In this document: positions 21,640-31,157 of the stretch, piece by piece
Position numbering within the stretch: position 1 is the first letter of the stretch
Layout of the letters: the number at the start of each line of letters is the position of its first letter
Assembly (NCBI RefSeq): GCF_004359215.1
Contig: NW_027152213.1
Coordinates: 1,384,727 to 1,436,299 of the forward strand
Length of the DNA: 51,573 nt
Reading direction: 5' to 3'
Source of the DNA: Bremia lactucae
Taxonomy: Eukaryota > Oomycota > Peronosporomycetes > Peronosporales > Peronosporaceae
The notes under the pieces: generated by a model
Told to the model about the DNA's origin: nothing
Database searches by the model: none
What the model saw: the letters and a program-made list of their open reading frames with translations, nothing else
Position numbers and translations under genes: made by a program

Positions 21640-22065
21640 ATGGTGCGTATGCTCCTGATTAGCAGTATTTTTGTGTCTGCGATTTCCCTCGGAGATTCGA
21701 GTGCTTTCCTCGTAGCCGCTAATATAGAGCAGGAAATGCGTGACACAATCCCAGTCGCGCCAGTTGCTAGATACCTGAAAGCTGGAGAACTGCGCAAATC
21801 TGCGAAATCTGAGGAGAGAATGTTTTCCAGCTCCAAACTATTCAAATTCTCCAAAGAAGACGAGAAGTTGTTCCAAGAAGCCGCGAAAGAGATTACTGAT
21901 ACAGCTTCAACCGCAAAAGGAGCTACAAGCAAATCAGAGACTGTAAAAAGAGAGATAGACCCAGTTGAAAAAACAATGGCAGCAAAAAGAAGAAAAAGAG
22001 CCGATGCAAGAAAGAGAATAGATCTTGAAAATGGCATGGAAAAGCTCAATACAGATGACAACTAA
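21640..22065 (+). CDS. Candidate secreted effector, RxLR-like/EER
   Basis: 141 residues, single exon. The ATG at 21,640 was chosen because it places a hydrophobic signal peptide at the N-terminus (MVRMLLISSIFVSAISL, likely cleaved near residue 22) and lies just after an initiator-like element; the frame opens further upstream, but that start would bury the signal. Residues 44-47 are RYLK, a variant of RxLR, and 58-60 are EER, with the order and spacing of oomycete host-translocated effectors. The remaining 81 residues are charged, lack cysteines and are probably helical, with a basic cluster KRRKRADARKR (residues 116-126) that looks like a nuclear localisation signal. The effector role and nuclear targeting are inferences. 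It lies alone between LTR elements, typical for effector genes. Confidence 0.7.
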   Translation: MVRMLLISSIFVSAISLGDSSAFLVAANIEQEMRDTIPVAPVARYLKAGELRKSAKSEERMFSSSKLFKFSKEDEKLFQEAAKEITDTASTAKGATSKSETVKREIDPVEKTMAAKRRKRADARKRIDLENGMEKLNTDDN

Positions 22066-22504
22066 AAGGATAATACAAACAACAATGATGCTACGTAATT
22101 TAATGTTGATGTATTAATTAAATCTGTAAGCGTCAAATTTTACTTGACATTTAAAAGCTATTGAAGTAGTACACTCCGAATTATTTCTGGTTGTCAATTT
22201 CGTCAATTTGTTAATTGCGCTGGAGCATATGTTAGGTGAATACGGGGTAATTTCTTAAAGGCATTCAGGTCATATTTAAAAAGCCCTGTAAGTACATTGT
22301 AATGGTGTTTCCGTTTCATAAATATTATTTTCGGTAAGAGGAATAATAAATACGATTTCCTTTAAGAGAAAATCAATAGATTTTTTGGTCTTTTATCAAA
22401 TTCGACTTAACAGTTCCAATATTACCAATTTTGGTAATATTGACGCGATAAGACAGTGATTCTTTTAATTGGTTGATTTTAGTTTGAATCAACCGATCTA
22501 CACG
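22066..22504. other. AT-rich intergenic stretch
   Basis: 440 bp between the effector stop and the 5' LTR of element 2; no frame or repeat recognised. The effector terminator presumably lies at its left end. Confidence 0.5.
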
Positions 22505-22942
22505 TGTAACGGGGTGTATCGTTACAAGAAAATTAACACTTTAAGGTTGTTAATTGTATATTATCTAAAAGGTAGAGAATATTTGGAGAATATATCTTTA
22601 CGTGGTAATTTCCTAAAAGCTTATCTATTGGTAGATATACACCATTATATCTACTTTCTCCGCGGTCCAGTCAGCGCTGGACGCACGCAAAAGAAAAAGA
22701 CAGATAAGACTTCATTACATGTTTTGTATTAGTTTAAAATTAATTTAGTACTTAATAGACAGAAGCAGAAGAACTTAATTATATTAAATACGGTTTTATC
22801 AACCTCTTTTAAGCAAGTGCTATAAAGAGAGTCTTCCTTTGCACGTACTAGGTGCGTGAACTGACGTGAGGCACCACTCGCACCGAGGCAGTGCGAAGTG
22901 GACTTTTATTGAAACAGTACAAGTCAGTAGTGCTCCGTTACA
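22505..22942 (+). repeat. 5' LTR of gypsy element 2 (complete)
   Basis: 438 bp from TGTAACGGGG to TGCTCCGTTACA, the inverted TG..CA ends of family G (the last block is CCCCGTTACA in other copies). Contains the CTTATCTATTGGTAGATATA block in U3 and the TTAATTATATTAA and CTCTTTTAAG blocks shared by all copies. Flanking 5 bp is ACACG; the sequence after the 3' LTR is ACATC, so a target duplication is not supported. Confidence 0.9.
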
Positions 22943-22944
22943 CC

Positions 22945-22962
22945 TGGTAGCACTTTGTAGTT
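22945..22962 (+). other. Primer binding site of element 2
   Basis: TGGTAGCACTTTGTAGTT, two bases after the LTR, sharing TGGTAGCAC with element 3. Confidence 0.6.
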
Positions 22963-23024
22963 CGTCCGTTTCGCGTGATAGCTACTCCTTTCTAAGTGAC
23001 ATAGAAAGGAGTGCGGTCAAACGA

Positions 23025-24020
23025 ATGAGTTCGACCGTAGGGAACGATGCCATCTTGGCCATGCTGTCCGATTTTGACAAAGATGCCCTCTATTTATCAT
23101 CGCCAAGTTCATACACATGAACATGACGAGGCGAAGGAGAAGGTAGCCTTGCTTAATCAGCAAGGCTCTCAACAGGCAGAACTGTTGAGGTTACAACAGG
23201 TACAGACCCCTGTACCTGGGATGACGCACACGCGTCGTCCCGAAACCTTAAAGATTGACATCTCTAAGTATAGGGGAGTCGAAGAAGACTCCCTCTTAAG
23301 ATGGTTTGTCGAGTTGGACGATGCCATAAGGGCTCGTCACATCATCGAGGAGCAAATGCAAGTCGCACTTTCTCAGTCAAATTTGGCAGGTCGTGCCAAA
23401 ACTTGGGCAGTAGGCCTTACGTTGCGCGACCGATATGTCTTTGAGTCGCTAGAGGCTTTCCAAGCCCGGCTCTTTAAACCGCCTAGGGCTGAGATTAGAG
23501 CTCGATCAGAGCTTCTGAAACTCATGAAGGCAAGCGTGATGTTCACGCTTATGCCCAGCACATACGACTCTTTGCGAGTTGTATCCCGAACATCCCGGTT
23601 CATGAACTCACGTTGCTTACGGTGTTCATGCAACGTCTTACGGATGGTCCCGTAAAGACCCACCAGTTCCACTTGGAACTGGATACGCTTGAAGAAGCAA
23701 TATCCGTTGCGGAACAGGAGGACTTTAGCTTGAGACAGGCTCAAGCTAGTTCGTCATCGTATCGTCCTCCAAGACGACACGAGTTAGGAGGTCCAGAACC
23801 TATGGACCTTTCTTACGTCGAAAGCGAGAAACCTCGCTTGTCGAGCAATAAGCGATCGCAGAAATGCCATCGTGGCCAGAAATTAGGACACTGCCCAGTA
23901 CCGAAAGGTACTGAACGTAATTATGGACCGAATTCCAAAAAGGGTAACGGCCGCGTGTCCGACGTTGTTGCGAAATCGCAACAGCGAGGCGGACCGCCAA
24001 AAAACGGTCGGGGTCAGTAG
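23025..24020 (+). pseudogene. gag of element 2
   Basis: ATG at 23,025 begins MSSTVGNDAILAMLSDFD, but the frame changes near 23,090 before re-entering HEHDEAKEKVALLNQQ. The Gag core is as in element 1, with the same one-base loss near 23,528 that puts VHAYAQH out of frame. The correct later frame includes LLTVFMQRLTDGPVKTHQFH and AISVAEQEDFSLRQAQASSS, a stretch slightly altered in element 1. The zinc knuckle again has Gly at the second Cys. Stop TAG at 24,018-24,020. Confidence 0.85.
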
Positions 24021-24042
24021 GAGCGCAACGCCCTACTGATCC
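23999..24042 (+). promoter_or_regulatory. -1 ribosomal frameshift signal, gag-pol of element 2
   Basis: Same layout as in element 1: A_AAA_AAC in register at 23,999-24,005, 5-nt spacer, 11-bp stem (24,011-24,021 with 24,032-24,042), gag stop inside the stem, pol open in the -1 frame. Confidence 0.8.
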
Positions 24043-24471
24043 AGCAACCTCAAAAGAATTTGCAAATTTCTTGACTAAAGTTGCTCCAGACACGCAATCA
24101 TTATGTGTCTCTGCACCTAGTGATGAGGTATCCCTCATCACCTTAAAATTAAAAATGACAAATGATTTGTCACTTAGAGCCCTAGTGGACTGTGGAGCGT
24201 CGAATAACTTTATCCGTCGCCAGTCGCTAGAGGGTTGTAGGCTCAAATATGTTGAGCGCGACATCCCTCCAACGAAGATGACGTGCGTCTAGCGACAGGT
24301 GCATCGATAACAGTAATGAAACGCGTATTACAATTTCCCTACACGTTAAAAGATTTTCAGTACGATGATGATTTCATCGTATTGACTTTTGATGACAAAT
24401 TTGATGTCATCCTAGGTCTACCTTGGCTCAAAAAATATAAGCCAAGAATCAGCTGGCAGCATCGATCGTAA
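24005..24471 (+). pseudogene. Protease region of pol, element 2
   Basis: VDCGASNNFI active site and VILGLPWL as in element 1. A one-base deletion after TKMT (near 24,282) breaks the frame, and a second deletion near 24,467 ends the distal frame after SWQHRS; element 1 has neither deletion. These are therefore private mutations that arose after the two copies came to share this core. Confidence 0.8.
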
Positions 24472-25284
24472 AGATGCCTGCCACTTGTTCATCAGATGGC
24501 CATCTGATGAACGTCTTGGAGCGTCCACAAGCGCGTGGATGTACTACGAGTGAGTACGATGGCCTCACTTGTGGTACGCGTTAGTACAACTGCACAAGAT
24601 CACAGTGTGATTACTAATCACCCTGTGGAGCCAGCTGCCGGCGGCTGTGCGAATGCACAGGCAGTGCCGAAGGTCCACACTCGAAGAAGTCGAGTGGATT
24701 GAGACATGAATGTACGCCTGGCGGGCGACATTCAAGGAGTATACCGGCTGCCCCAAAGGGACAACACGATGATCCTAGGTCGAGTAGAGAGTCGACCGTA
24801 GAGGACTCGACTGTGATAGCGCAATCACAGTCAGTAGACGTAGAGGGAAGAGGTCCCCACGTACTGGAGGAGAAATCTCCTCAAATAGCTGAAGTTACTA
24901 GACTTCAAGATCCCAAGGGATTAATCCCTCGGTAGCCTGTGGATAAATCCCAGGAAGAAACCGAGACATTAAATGTCTTGGTTAATAACACTTCAAGAGT
25001 AGGCGTTTATACTCTTGATCTGTATGCGACTCCGAAGTTAACTTCGAAGATAACTCGATTACCAACCCTAGAACCCAATCGGTTCTTGAGAGATCTGCAT
25101 AGTGGTAGAATCAAGCAGTTTTTTGCGTACTTGTCACAGGGGACGAATACGTAACCGATATTCGGTCAGCGGTAATTTTTGCAGAGAACGAACGGGTTCT
25201 CAGCAGCTCATCGATGGACGAAAGTGTTCTCGATGTGAAGACTCGGATTGAAAGATACACTACTCAATTCTTGGAGTCACTTAA

Positions 25285-26270
25285 GACAAATCCTTTAAAC
25301 AAGTATTTTGTTGAATTCAGGGATGTACAGCAGTGAGCACTCCCAGTTAGATGCTCTGGGAATGATAAGTAATGCCACAAAGGCTTAGTAACGCCCCTGT
25401 AACATTTAACAGATGTGTAACGAATCTGTTGAGACCGGTGCGAGAATTCGCACCGAGTTGTTTTGACGATGCATTCGTCCATAGCCGGGACGTGGACGGA
25501 CAAACGGACGTGGAAGCGCATAAAACTCACGCTCATCATATTCTTACACTTATGCAAAAGCATAAGTTGTACGCAAATCTCAAGAAGTGTATATTCGCTG
25601 CAAGCGAAATACCACTTCTTAGGTGCATCGTCGGTAAGAACGGCGTGCGCGCTGATCCCGAAAAGATCAAGGCAATCACGACTGGCCAGTTCCAGTCGAT
25701 GGCAAGGGACTTAGAAAGTTCCTTGGTTTAGCGGCGTACTTTCACAAGTACACACGCAATTATGCAGAGATGACAGTTTATCTCTCGTCTCTTGAAAAAA
25801 GACGAAAAATGGTTATGGAACGCTGATTGTCAGCGTTCGTTTGAAGGTATCAAGCAAAGCTTGATGCAATCGCCCATCTTAGCGATTGCAGATCAAGACA
25901 GACCATTTCATGTGGTCTGTGACGCCAGCGATTTCGCGATCGGCTGCGCGTTAATGCGATACGATACAGACGACGCGCACCGCGCCGTCTGTTACCAATC
26001 GCGTCAGCTGCAACCAGCTGAACGGAATTACTTAATGCATGACGAGGAACTCCTTGCCATGAAATATGCATTGGCTAAACTTAGGGTCTATCTCCGAGGA
26101 GATAGACCGCTCAACGTATATATCGACCATACGTCATTACACACGACACGAAACAGCCCACACCTCTCGCAAAGAATGGCGAGGTGGCTATCCTTCTTCG
26201 CGTAGTATAATTTCTCCGTCGAATATAAACCAGGACGACTTAATATCGTCGCTGATGCGTTATCACGCCG
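25285..26270 (+). pseudogene. Truncated RT and RNase H, element 2
   Basis: RT begins at MPQRLSNAP exactly as in element 1, lacking its N-terminal half and with CFDD in place of YxDD. RNase H is well preserved from 25,792: VVCDASDFAIGCALM (first catalytic Asp), QLQPAERNYLMHDEELLAMKYAL (catalytic Glu region, motif NYLMHDEEL) and VYIDHTSL, ending at TAG (26,203-26,205), with VEYKPGRLNIVADALSRR following. This is the part deleted from element 1. Confidence 0.85.
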
Positions 26271-26639
26271 ACCCAATTTCGAATCGGCAGCTATCCAACA
26301 GTGAAAAAAATCCCACTGTTGCAACACTCACTACGAGTGTTCCGTCATCAACCTTGTTTGATGACATAAAACAAGCCTACACAGAAGATAAAGATCTTCT
26401 GCGTTTAATGTATCATCATCGGTAAATCTTTAAAAGATTTATCGGATGAATCCATCCGATAAATCTTTTAAAGATTTACCGGCTTTATATCGATCGTCAT
26501 CCGGTCGATACACAACACGCAACCGTTTATTGTATTACACAGCCGTTGCCGTCGACACTCCACGTGTCGTCGTCCCAACTCACAATGATTTGCGCTTGTG
26601 CATCGTATATGAGTGTCACGATGCACCAACAAGTGGACG

Positions 26640-27487
26640 TGAGGAAACTTATCATACAGTAAGTCGCGACTTTTACTGGCCTCGCCACTATCACTTCGTG
26701 CGCAAGTACATTCGTGCTTGCGAGTTATGTCAACGGGTGAAGCCTAGCCCTTCATCCCGTGCGCCTCTCCAACCTCTACCACTTCCGGCAGAGTGTTAGT
26801 AGTCCGTACCTATGGACTTCGTCTTTGGATTTCCCGAAGACGACCACAAAAAAATGGAATCCTTGTTTTTGGAGACATATCAGCAAGATGGTACAGCTTC
26901 CTGCGGAACCAGAGTCGATTACGGCTCCGGATTGTGCCCGTGTCTTTATCGACACGGTATTCACACTCCATGGGTTACCCCGTGAATTGGTCTCGGGTAG
27001 AGATCCAAGATTCACAACGGAGTTCTGGCATTCCGTATTCCGATCTCTCGGAACACGGCTGACTATGTCAACTTCTGATCATCCAGAAACGGATGGTCAA
27101 ACAGAACGCGTAAATCGCGTCCTCGAAGAGATACTTCGAGGTTTCGTCCAATCGTATCAGAATTGGAGCGAGTTTTTACCGATGGTCGAATTCGCCATCA
27201 ATAAGTCTGTGCATGCGTCTACAACACATACAGCGTTCTTTGTGAATGGCTTACGCCATCCTCGCATACCCACCCAATTAGAGGGATCCTCTAGTTTAAG
27301 GGGGGCTGGACTCGCACGAGCAAAACCATTTTTAGCTCATGCTCATCACGCGTCAAAGTTTACAACGACGCGAATAATGTCGATGTCGAAGCAATCGACA
27401 TCGATGATGAGAAAACTCACATGGCAGTGCGCACAAAGCGCACTGAAAAAGATAAAACAAATGAGTCAGCAGAGAAATTTTTTTTGA
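26640..27487 (+). pseudogene. Integrase of element 2
   Basis: CELCQRVKPS zinc-finger end (about 26,725), then MDFVFGFPED (first Asp, 26,813 on) in a different frame because of one-base changes near 26,795 and 26,870. The longest frame (26,759-27,487) contains VSGRDPRFTTEF, where the second catalytic Asp context SDRDP reads SGRDP, and DGQTERVNRVLEEILRG with the catalytic Glu intact. The end of the frame is shifted (near 27,350). Confidence 0.8.
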
Positions 27488-28441
27488 CTCGAGAATCAGT
27501 AATCCGTTTCGTACAGGATTTTATTGCTAACGCAGTGGACCGTCAGAAACGGAATGCAGACAAACATGTAAGAGCAAATGTTCTTTTATTTGAAATTAAT
27601 GACCTAGTACTTCTCTCTACGAACTTACCTAAGCGTGTAGTCACTAACGTAGATAGCAGTAAACTACTACCCAAGTTCATTGGGCCATTCCGTGTACTGC
27701 ATTGCAGAGGCAATGCGTACACATAAGAATTGCCACGTAGGATGCGAACGTGTCCTATGTTTACATTGGCCGGCTCCACCCGTACCATCAGCACGCGATC
27801 TCTTCCGAGGACGGATCTTACCACCCTTTTCAAGAATCCCTAAAACTTTCTCGAGGTCACGAACCAGATTCTCATGTTGAATCTGAAATTTCTCATGTCG
27901 GGTCCGAAGATCCTCGAAACCACGATGAGCGGAAGACAGCTCATCACGAAGAGCGGAAGACAGCTCATCACGAAGAGCGTGATATTTCCGCTCGTACTCC
28001 AAAATGGAGTACGCACTGTTCGAACGGTCTTTCACCGTTCGAAAGTGTGAGTCTGCACCGTCTGTTCAAACGAGTGACGCTTACCGCGCTTGTGATCAAG
28101 ACCCTCCTCAAAATCATAGAGGAAGTGATCGAATTTGTCGGTCTTCGACTCTAGATCCGACTTATGTGTCGGATCTAGTTTTCTCTCCTCTGGTGAATTC
28201 CCACGGACCGTGAGCCACCGTGATATGAAGGCAGCGAACGAGTTATCTGGTTCGCTGGCGCGGTAATCCACCTTCACATGACAGCTGGGAGCCTTGTTCC
28301 CTGCTGGCTGCTGACATTGAGGGCCTCGTCCGTCAGTATGACGACACCCATCCGATGGATCAGAAGGTCCTACGGAAAACACGCGCCCCAGGCACTTGCA
28401 AATTGATTGCAAAACGTCAACCGCCTCGCGCATCTCGATAG
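27421..28441 (+). pseudogene. Integrase C-terminus and chromodomain, element 2
   Basis: LPKFIGPFRVLH (about 27,665-27,700), then a low-complexity linker containing an imperfect tandem repeat (GAGCGGAAGACAGCTCATCAC, about 27,930-27,975, encoding ERKTAHHE twice). The chromodomain at about 28,230-28,360 reads SYLVRWRGNPPSHDSWEP and keeps the aromatic residues (Y, W, W) that bind methyl-lysine, which element 1 has partly lost. A frame change separates it from the linker. Stop TAG at 28,439-28,441. Confidence 0.75.
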
Positions 28442-28489
28442 AGATGCGAGCCCTTCCCCAGGGCCAAGAAAGGGAATAGACATCCTCTT

Positions 28490-29425
28490 TTACTCGCTTC
28501 GTGTTGTCAACACAACACGGACAGGGAACACACAACGTGAGGCATGGAAGTCCTGCCTCACGTGACAGCCGATGCAATTTATACCTTGCACCGGTTGGAT
28601 TTCGTTTCTCAAACTTAACGCGAATCGCGTCAAGTTTTGAAGCCAGGCTTCGCGTCCAATGTCTTTGGGATTGCGAATGAACGCGCTCCAGGCTTGCATA
28701 ACCGAGACATTACCTCGCTTATTGTTGCCACTAAACCATCGATGCTTGAAAAAAGCATCGAGATAAAAATCTTCCTCAGCGCGAAAGTTCTTCGCGCTGG
28801 GATCAAGGCTATGTAGCTTTGTCGCAATAAATCAGGGATATTTATTGTGAGGAGTACTCTCTCCAGACAAGCTATTAATAAGCCGTTCGGGAAAAAGCCA
28901 CGGCTTCTTACCAGGGGCGAGATCAGACATTTTACTGTCTTCACTCCCCTGAGTGGTACCCACTGAAGCAGGGGTACCACTTGAACTTTTATTACGATGG
29001 CTTACGCCATCGCCATCATCACGCACAGAAATATGTGCGGGTGACGGCACGGGAGACGATACAGGCGATGAGGATCATCCTCATCGTCGGAGCCGAAAAT
29101 GCTGTAGCGAATGCTACCAGCGCGTCTACTCGAATGAGCCCCCTCATTCGAAGGCTCATAGTCAGCCGCCTGACGATGATCAGGAGACTCAATTCTCACG
29201 ACTCGGCCATTCGTCCGACTCGCATTCGTAGTCGACCTCCAAAGAGGGGTCGCATTCACGTGGTGTATCACCACGTGCACCCGCAACATTTAGAGTTGCG
29301 GGGGAAGATGACACTACGGCAGATGGAACGTCTGCCGCAAGAGACAATAATGCGTCGCCCGCGGCTGCATGAACCGCAGCCGAAGGTGCCGCACTATTCG
29401 CATACCGCATGGACTTGTTAACCAT
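28490..29425 (-). pseudogene. Minus-strand accessory ORF downstream of element 2 pol
   Basis: Minus strand, starting MVNKSMRYANSAAPS at 29,425: an A/S-rich N-terminus, ECDPSLEVDYECES, an acidic stretch (FGSDDEDDP), the module SEDSKMSDLAP..KKPWL..ERLINSLSGE shared with 15,416-15,530, then a domain with FYLDAFFKHRWFSGNNKRG, VMQAWSAFIRNPKDIG, and a Cys/His cluster INCIGCHVRQDFHASRC. Two frame changes and one stop interrupt it. No family recognised. Possibly an antisense accessory protein of the element, possibly the start of a nested gag in the opposite orientation. Confidence 0.45.
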
Positions 29426-29429
29426 GCGA

Positions 29430-29682
29430 TACTTAATACTAACTAAATTATAAACTAATACAAAACATGTATTGAAAGTCTTATTCGTCTTTTTCTTTGC
29501 GCGCGTCCAGCGCTGACTGGACCGCGGAGAAAGTAGATATAATGGTCTATATCTACCAATGGATAAGCTCTCAGAAAATTACCATCTAAAGTAATTTTCT
29601 TCAAATATTATCTACCTTTTACATAATATATTAATTAACAACCTTTAAGTGTAAATTTCATGTAACGATACACCCCGTTACA
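29430..29682 (-). repeat. First half of element 2 3' LTR, inverted
   Basis: Minus-strand match to the first about 250 bp of family G LTRs, from TGTAACGGGG (29,682) to GTATTAAGTA (29,430), where the normal LTR continues GATAGACAAG. That continuation is found in plus orientation at 29,795. Confidence 0.85.
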
Positions 29683-29685
29683 ACA

Positions 29686-29695
29686 CTCCTTCCTT
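29686..29695 (-). other. Polypurine tract of element 2, inverted
   Basis: Minus strand AAGGAAGGAG, ending three bases before the LTR start TGTAACGGGG, the expected position and composition of a plus-strand primer. It is in the same inverted block as the LTR half. Confidence 0.6.
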
Positions 29696-29794
29696 AAACG
29701 ACAATCACTCTGACTGTCATTGGGTTGAGTGGTCACCATAGAACCAATTTACTAAAAACGATGTTGATTGGTCAAATTCATCATTTTAATTCTA

Positions 29795-29962
29795 GATAGA
29801 CAAGAAGTACTTAATTATATTAATTTGACCCTCTTTAAAGCAAGTGTTTTAAACAGAATACTTCCTCTGCACGTACTAGTGTACGTGAAGGCACCACTCG
29901 CACTGAGACAGTGCGAAGTGGACTTGTACTGAAGCAGTACAAGTCGGCGATGCCCCGTTACA
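29795..29962 (+). repeat. Second half of element 2 3' LTR
   Basis: Plus-strand family G LTR from GATAGACAAGAAG to GCCCCGTTACA, with the shared CTCTTTAAAGCAAGTG and GCACGTACTAG blocks. It continues exactly where the inverted first half stops. Confidence 0.85.
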
Positions 29963-30110
29963 ACATCGGCCATGTATACGCTATCCACGCGGTTTGCTGA
30001 GATCATTAGCACATCGTCCTTGTAGATACCACAATACTTTTGGCAAGCGACGTTGTGCCTACGCTGACCAATCTTGAGCACACCTAGGAGACGTCTATCT
30101 AGCGTTGAAA
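29963..30110 (-). mobile_element. Copia pre-integrase fragment
   Basis: Minus strand reads GVLKIGQRRHNVACQKYCGI, of which LKIGQRRHNVACQ matches the copia pre-integrase pattern (LLSVGQL...GYDV.F...), followed by KDDVLMISANRVDSVYMADV, like the GN-LY segment of that domain. It continues only briefly, so this is a scrap of copia pol cut by the LTR of element 2. Confidence 0.5.
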
Positions 30111-31157
30111 TAAACAGTGTCTCATGTACAGTTACAGCTGTTCCGTTCTCACAGCGAAATCATATACTTCCTCGCCCGATCGCCTCAGGACAGCACAGTA
30201 CGAGTTGAACGAATCTTAGTCTGATGCTCAACCTCGATCTCTTGCACGGTAAGGCGAACGCCTTCGAGTCTATAACTTCATAATCCTTCGTTTCTCAGCC
30301 TCAGACTTTACTCCCAAGATGTCCTGAAGTAATCCCTTTTGAGCGAGCGTCATCTTCATGTTCAATTCTCAGTGCAAACAATGTTCGATTTACATTGAAC
30401 ACCATGTCACTATCTTGCTCTCTCGTCACTTGGCTGTTACAAACGGACTTTGGTTTGTGCACATGAAGTATTTGGAGGTATTTTGTCTGCGCTGTCATCA
30501 GCATACGTTAGCTTGCACTAAGCAATACAAGCGAGAGGCGCCCCGTTACTTCAAAAGCACTCATTACGAAGGAAGCGAGCAATACAAGACGAACTTGCAT
30601 AAAGTAAATGATAGTATACAAGCTACGTAAATGCATGTATCGTCTACGTTGTAAGCGAATTGAGGACTATTACTTGTCATTTTATCTTTCCTATACGGAT
30701 TCTACATAAGCTGAAGCCACGTTGGCCGTGTCCAAAATGTAAAAAATCGTAGCGGGTGTCGCATCCCACGCTTTAGGCTGTTGACTGTCGTTTGGATACA
30801 CATTTTGGCTACATTTTATAAAGGGATTTGATAGACAAGTAAAACGATATACCCTTTTGTAAGAAATATCAAAAAATCCAAAAGCACCCTTAATTGGTAC
30901 TATTAATAGCGAAATTATCTTAACCAATTTCGTTCACGAATCTCTGTACAATAACCATACTGATTATAAATTTTTCAAATGTCACTAGGTATAATTTTAA
31001 TTATTTCAAAATATGATAAATAATATTCTAAGTGAAAAAGGAGGTGAAAAAATTAGCATCGTATGACGTAATCTTTTTACTAAAAGTCGAATGTGCAAAA
31101 CTTATGTACAATGGATATGTATACAGTATACACTTGTCAATTTCAATCGACTGTCAA
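30111..31157. other. 1 kb without a confident gene
   Basis: Small frames only, among them a minus-strand one at 30,504-30,301, perhaps copia-derived. From about 30,660 the sequence is AT-rich and contains the promoter of the next gene: TTGTCAATTTCAATC at about 31,134-31,148 is initiator-like, some 20 bp before its ATG. Confidence 0.45.

Larger units (their letters stand above)
22505..29962 (+). mobile_element. Ty3/gypsy element 2 with rearranged 3' LTR
   Basis: Longest element in the window, about 7.5 kb: 5' LTR, gag, frameshift signal, protease, truncated RT, RNase H, integrase, chromodomain, a minus-strand accessory ORF and a 3' LTR whose first half and polypurine tract are inverted. Gag and RT share defects with element 1, but RNase H and integrase are better preserved. 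It is defective and could only move with proteins supplied in trans. Confidence 0.9.

Noticed and set aside
22500..29967. Target site duplication for element 2
   Set aside because: Flanks ACACG and ACATC agree in only three positions, and the right end is rearranged.
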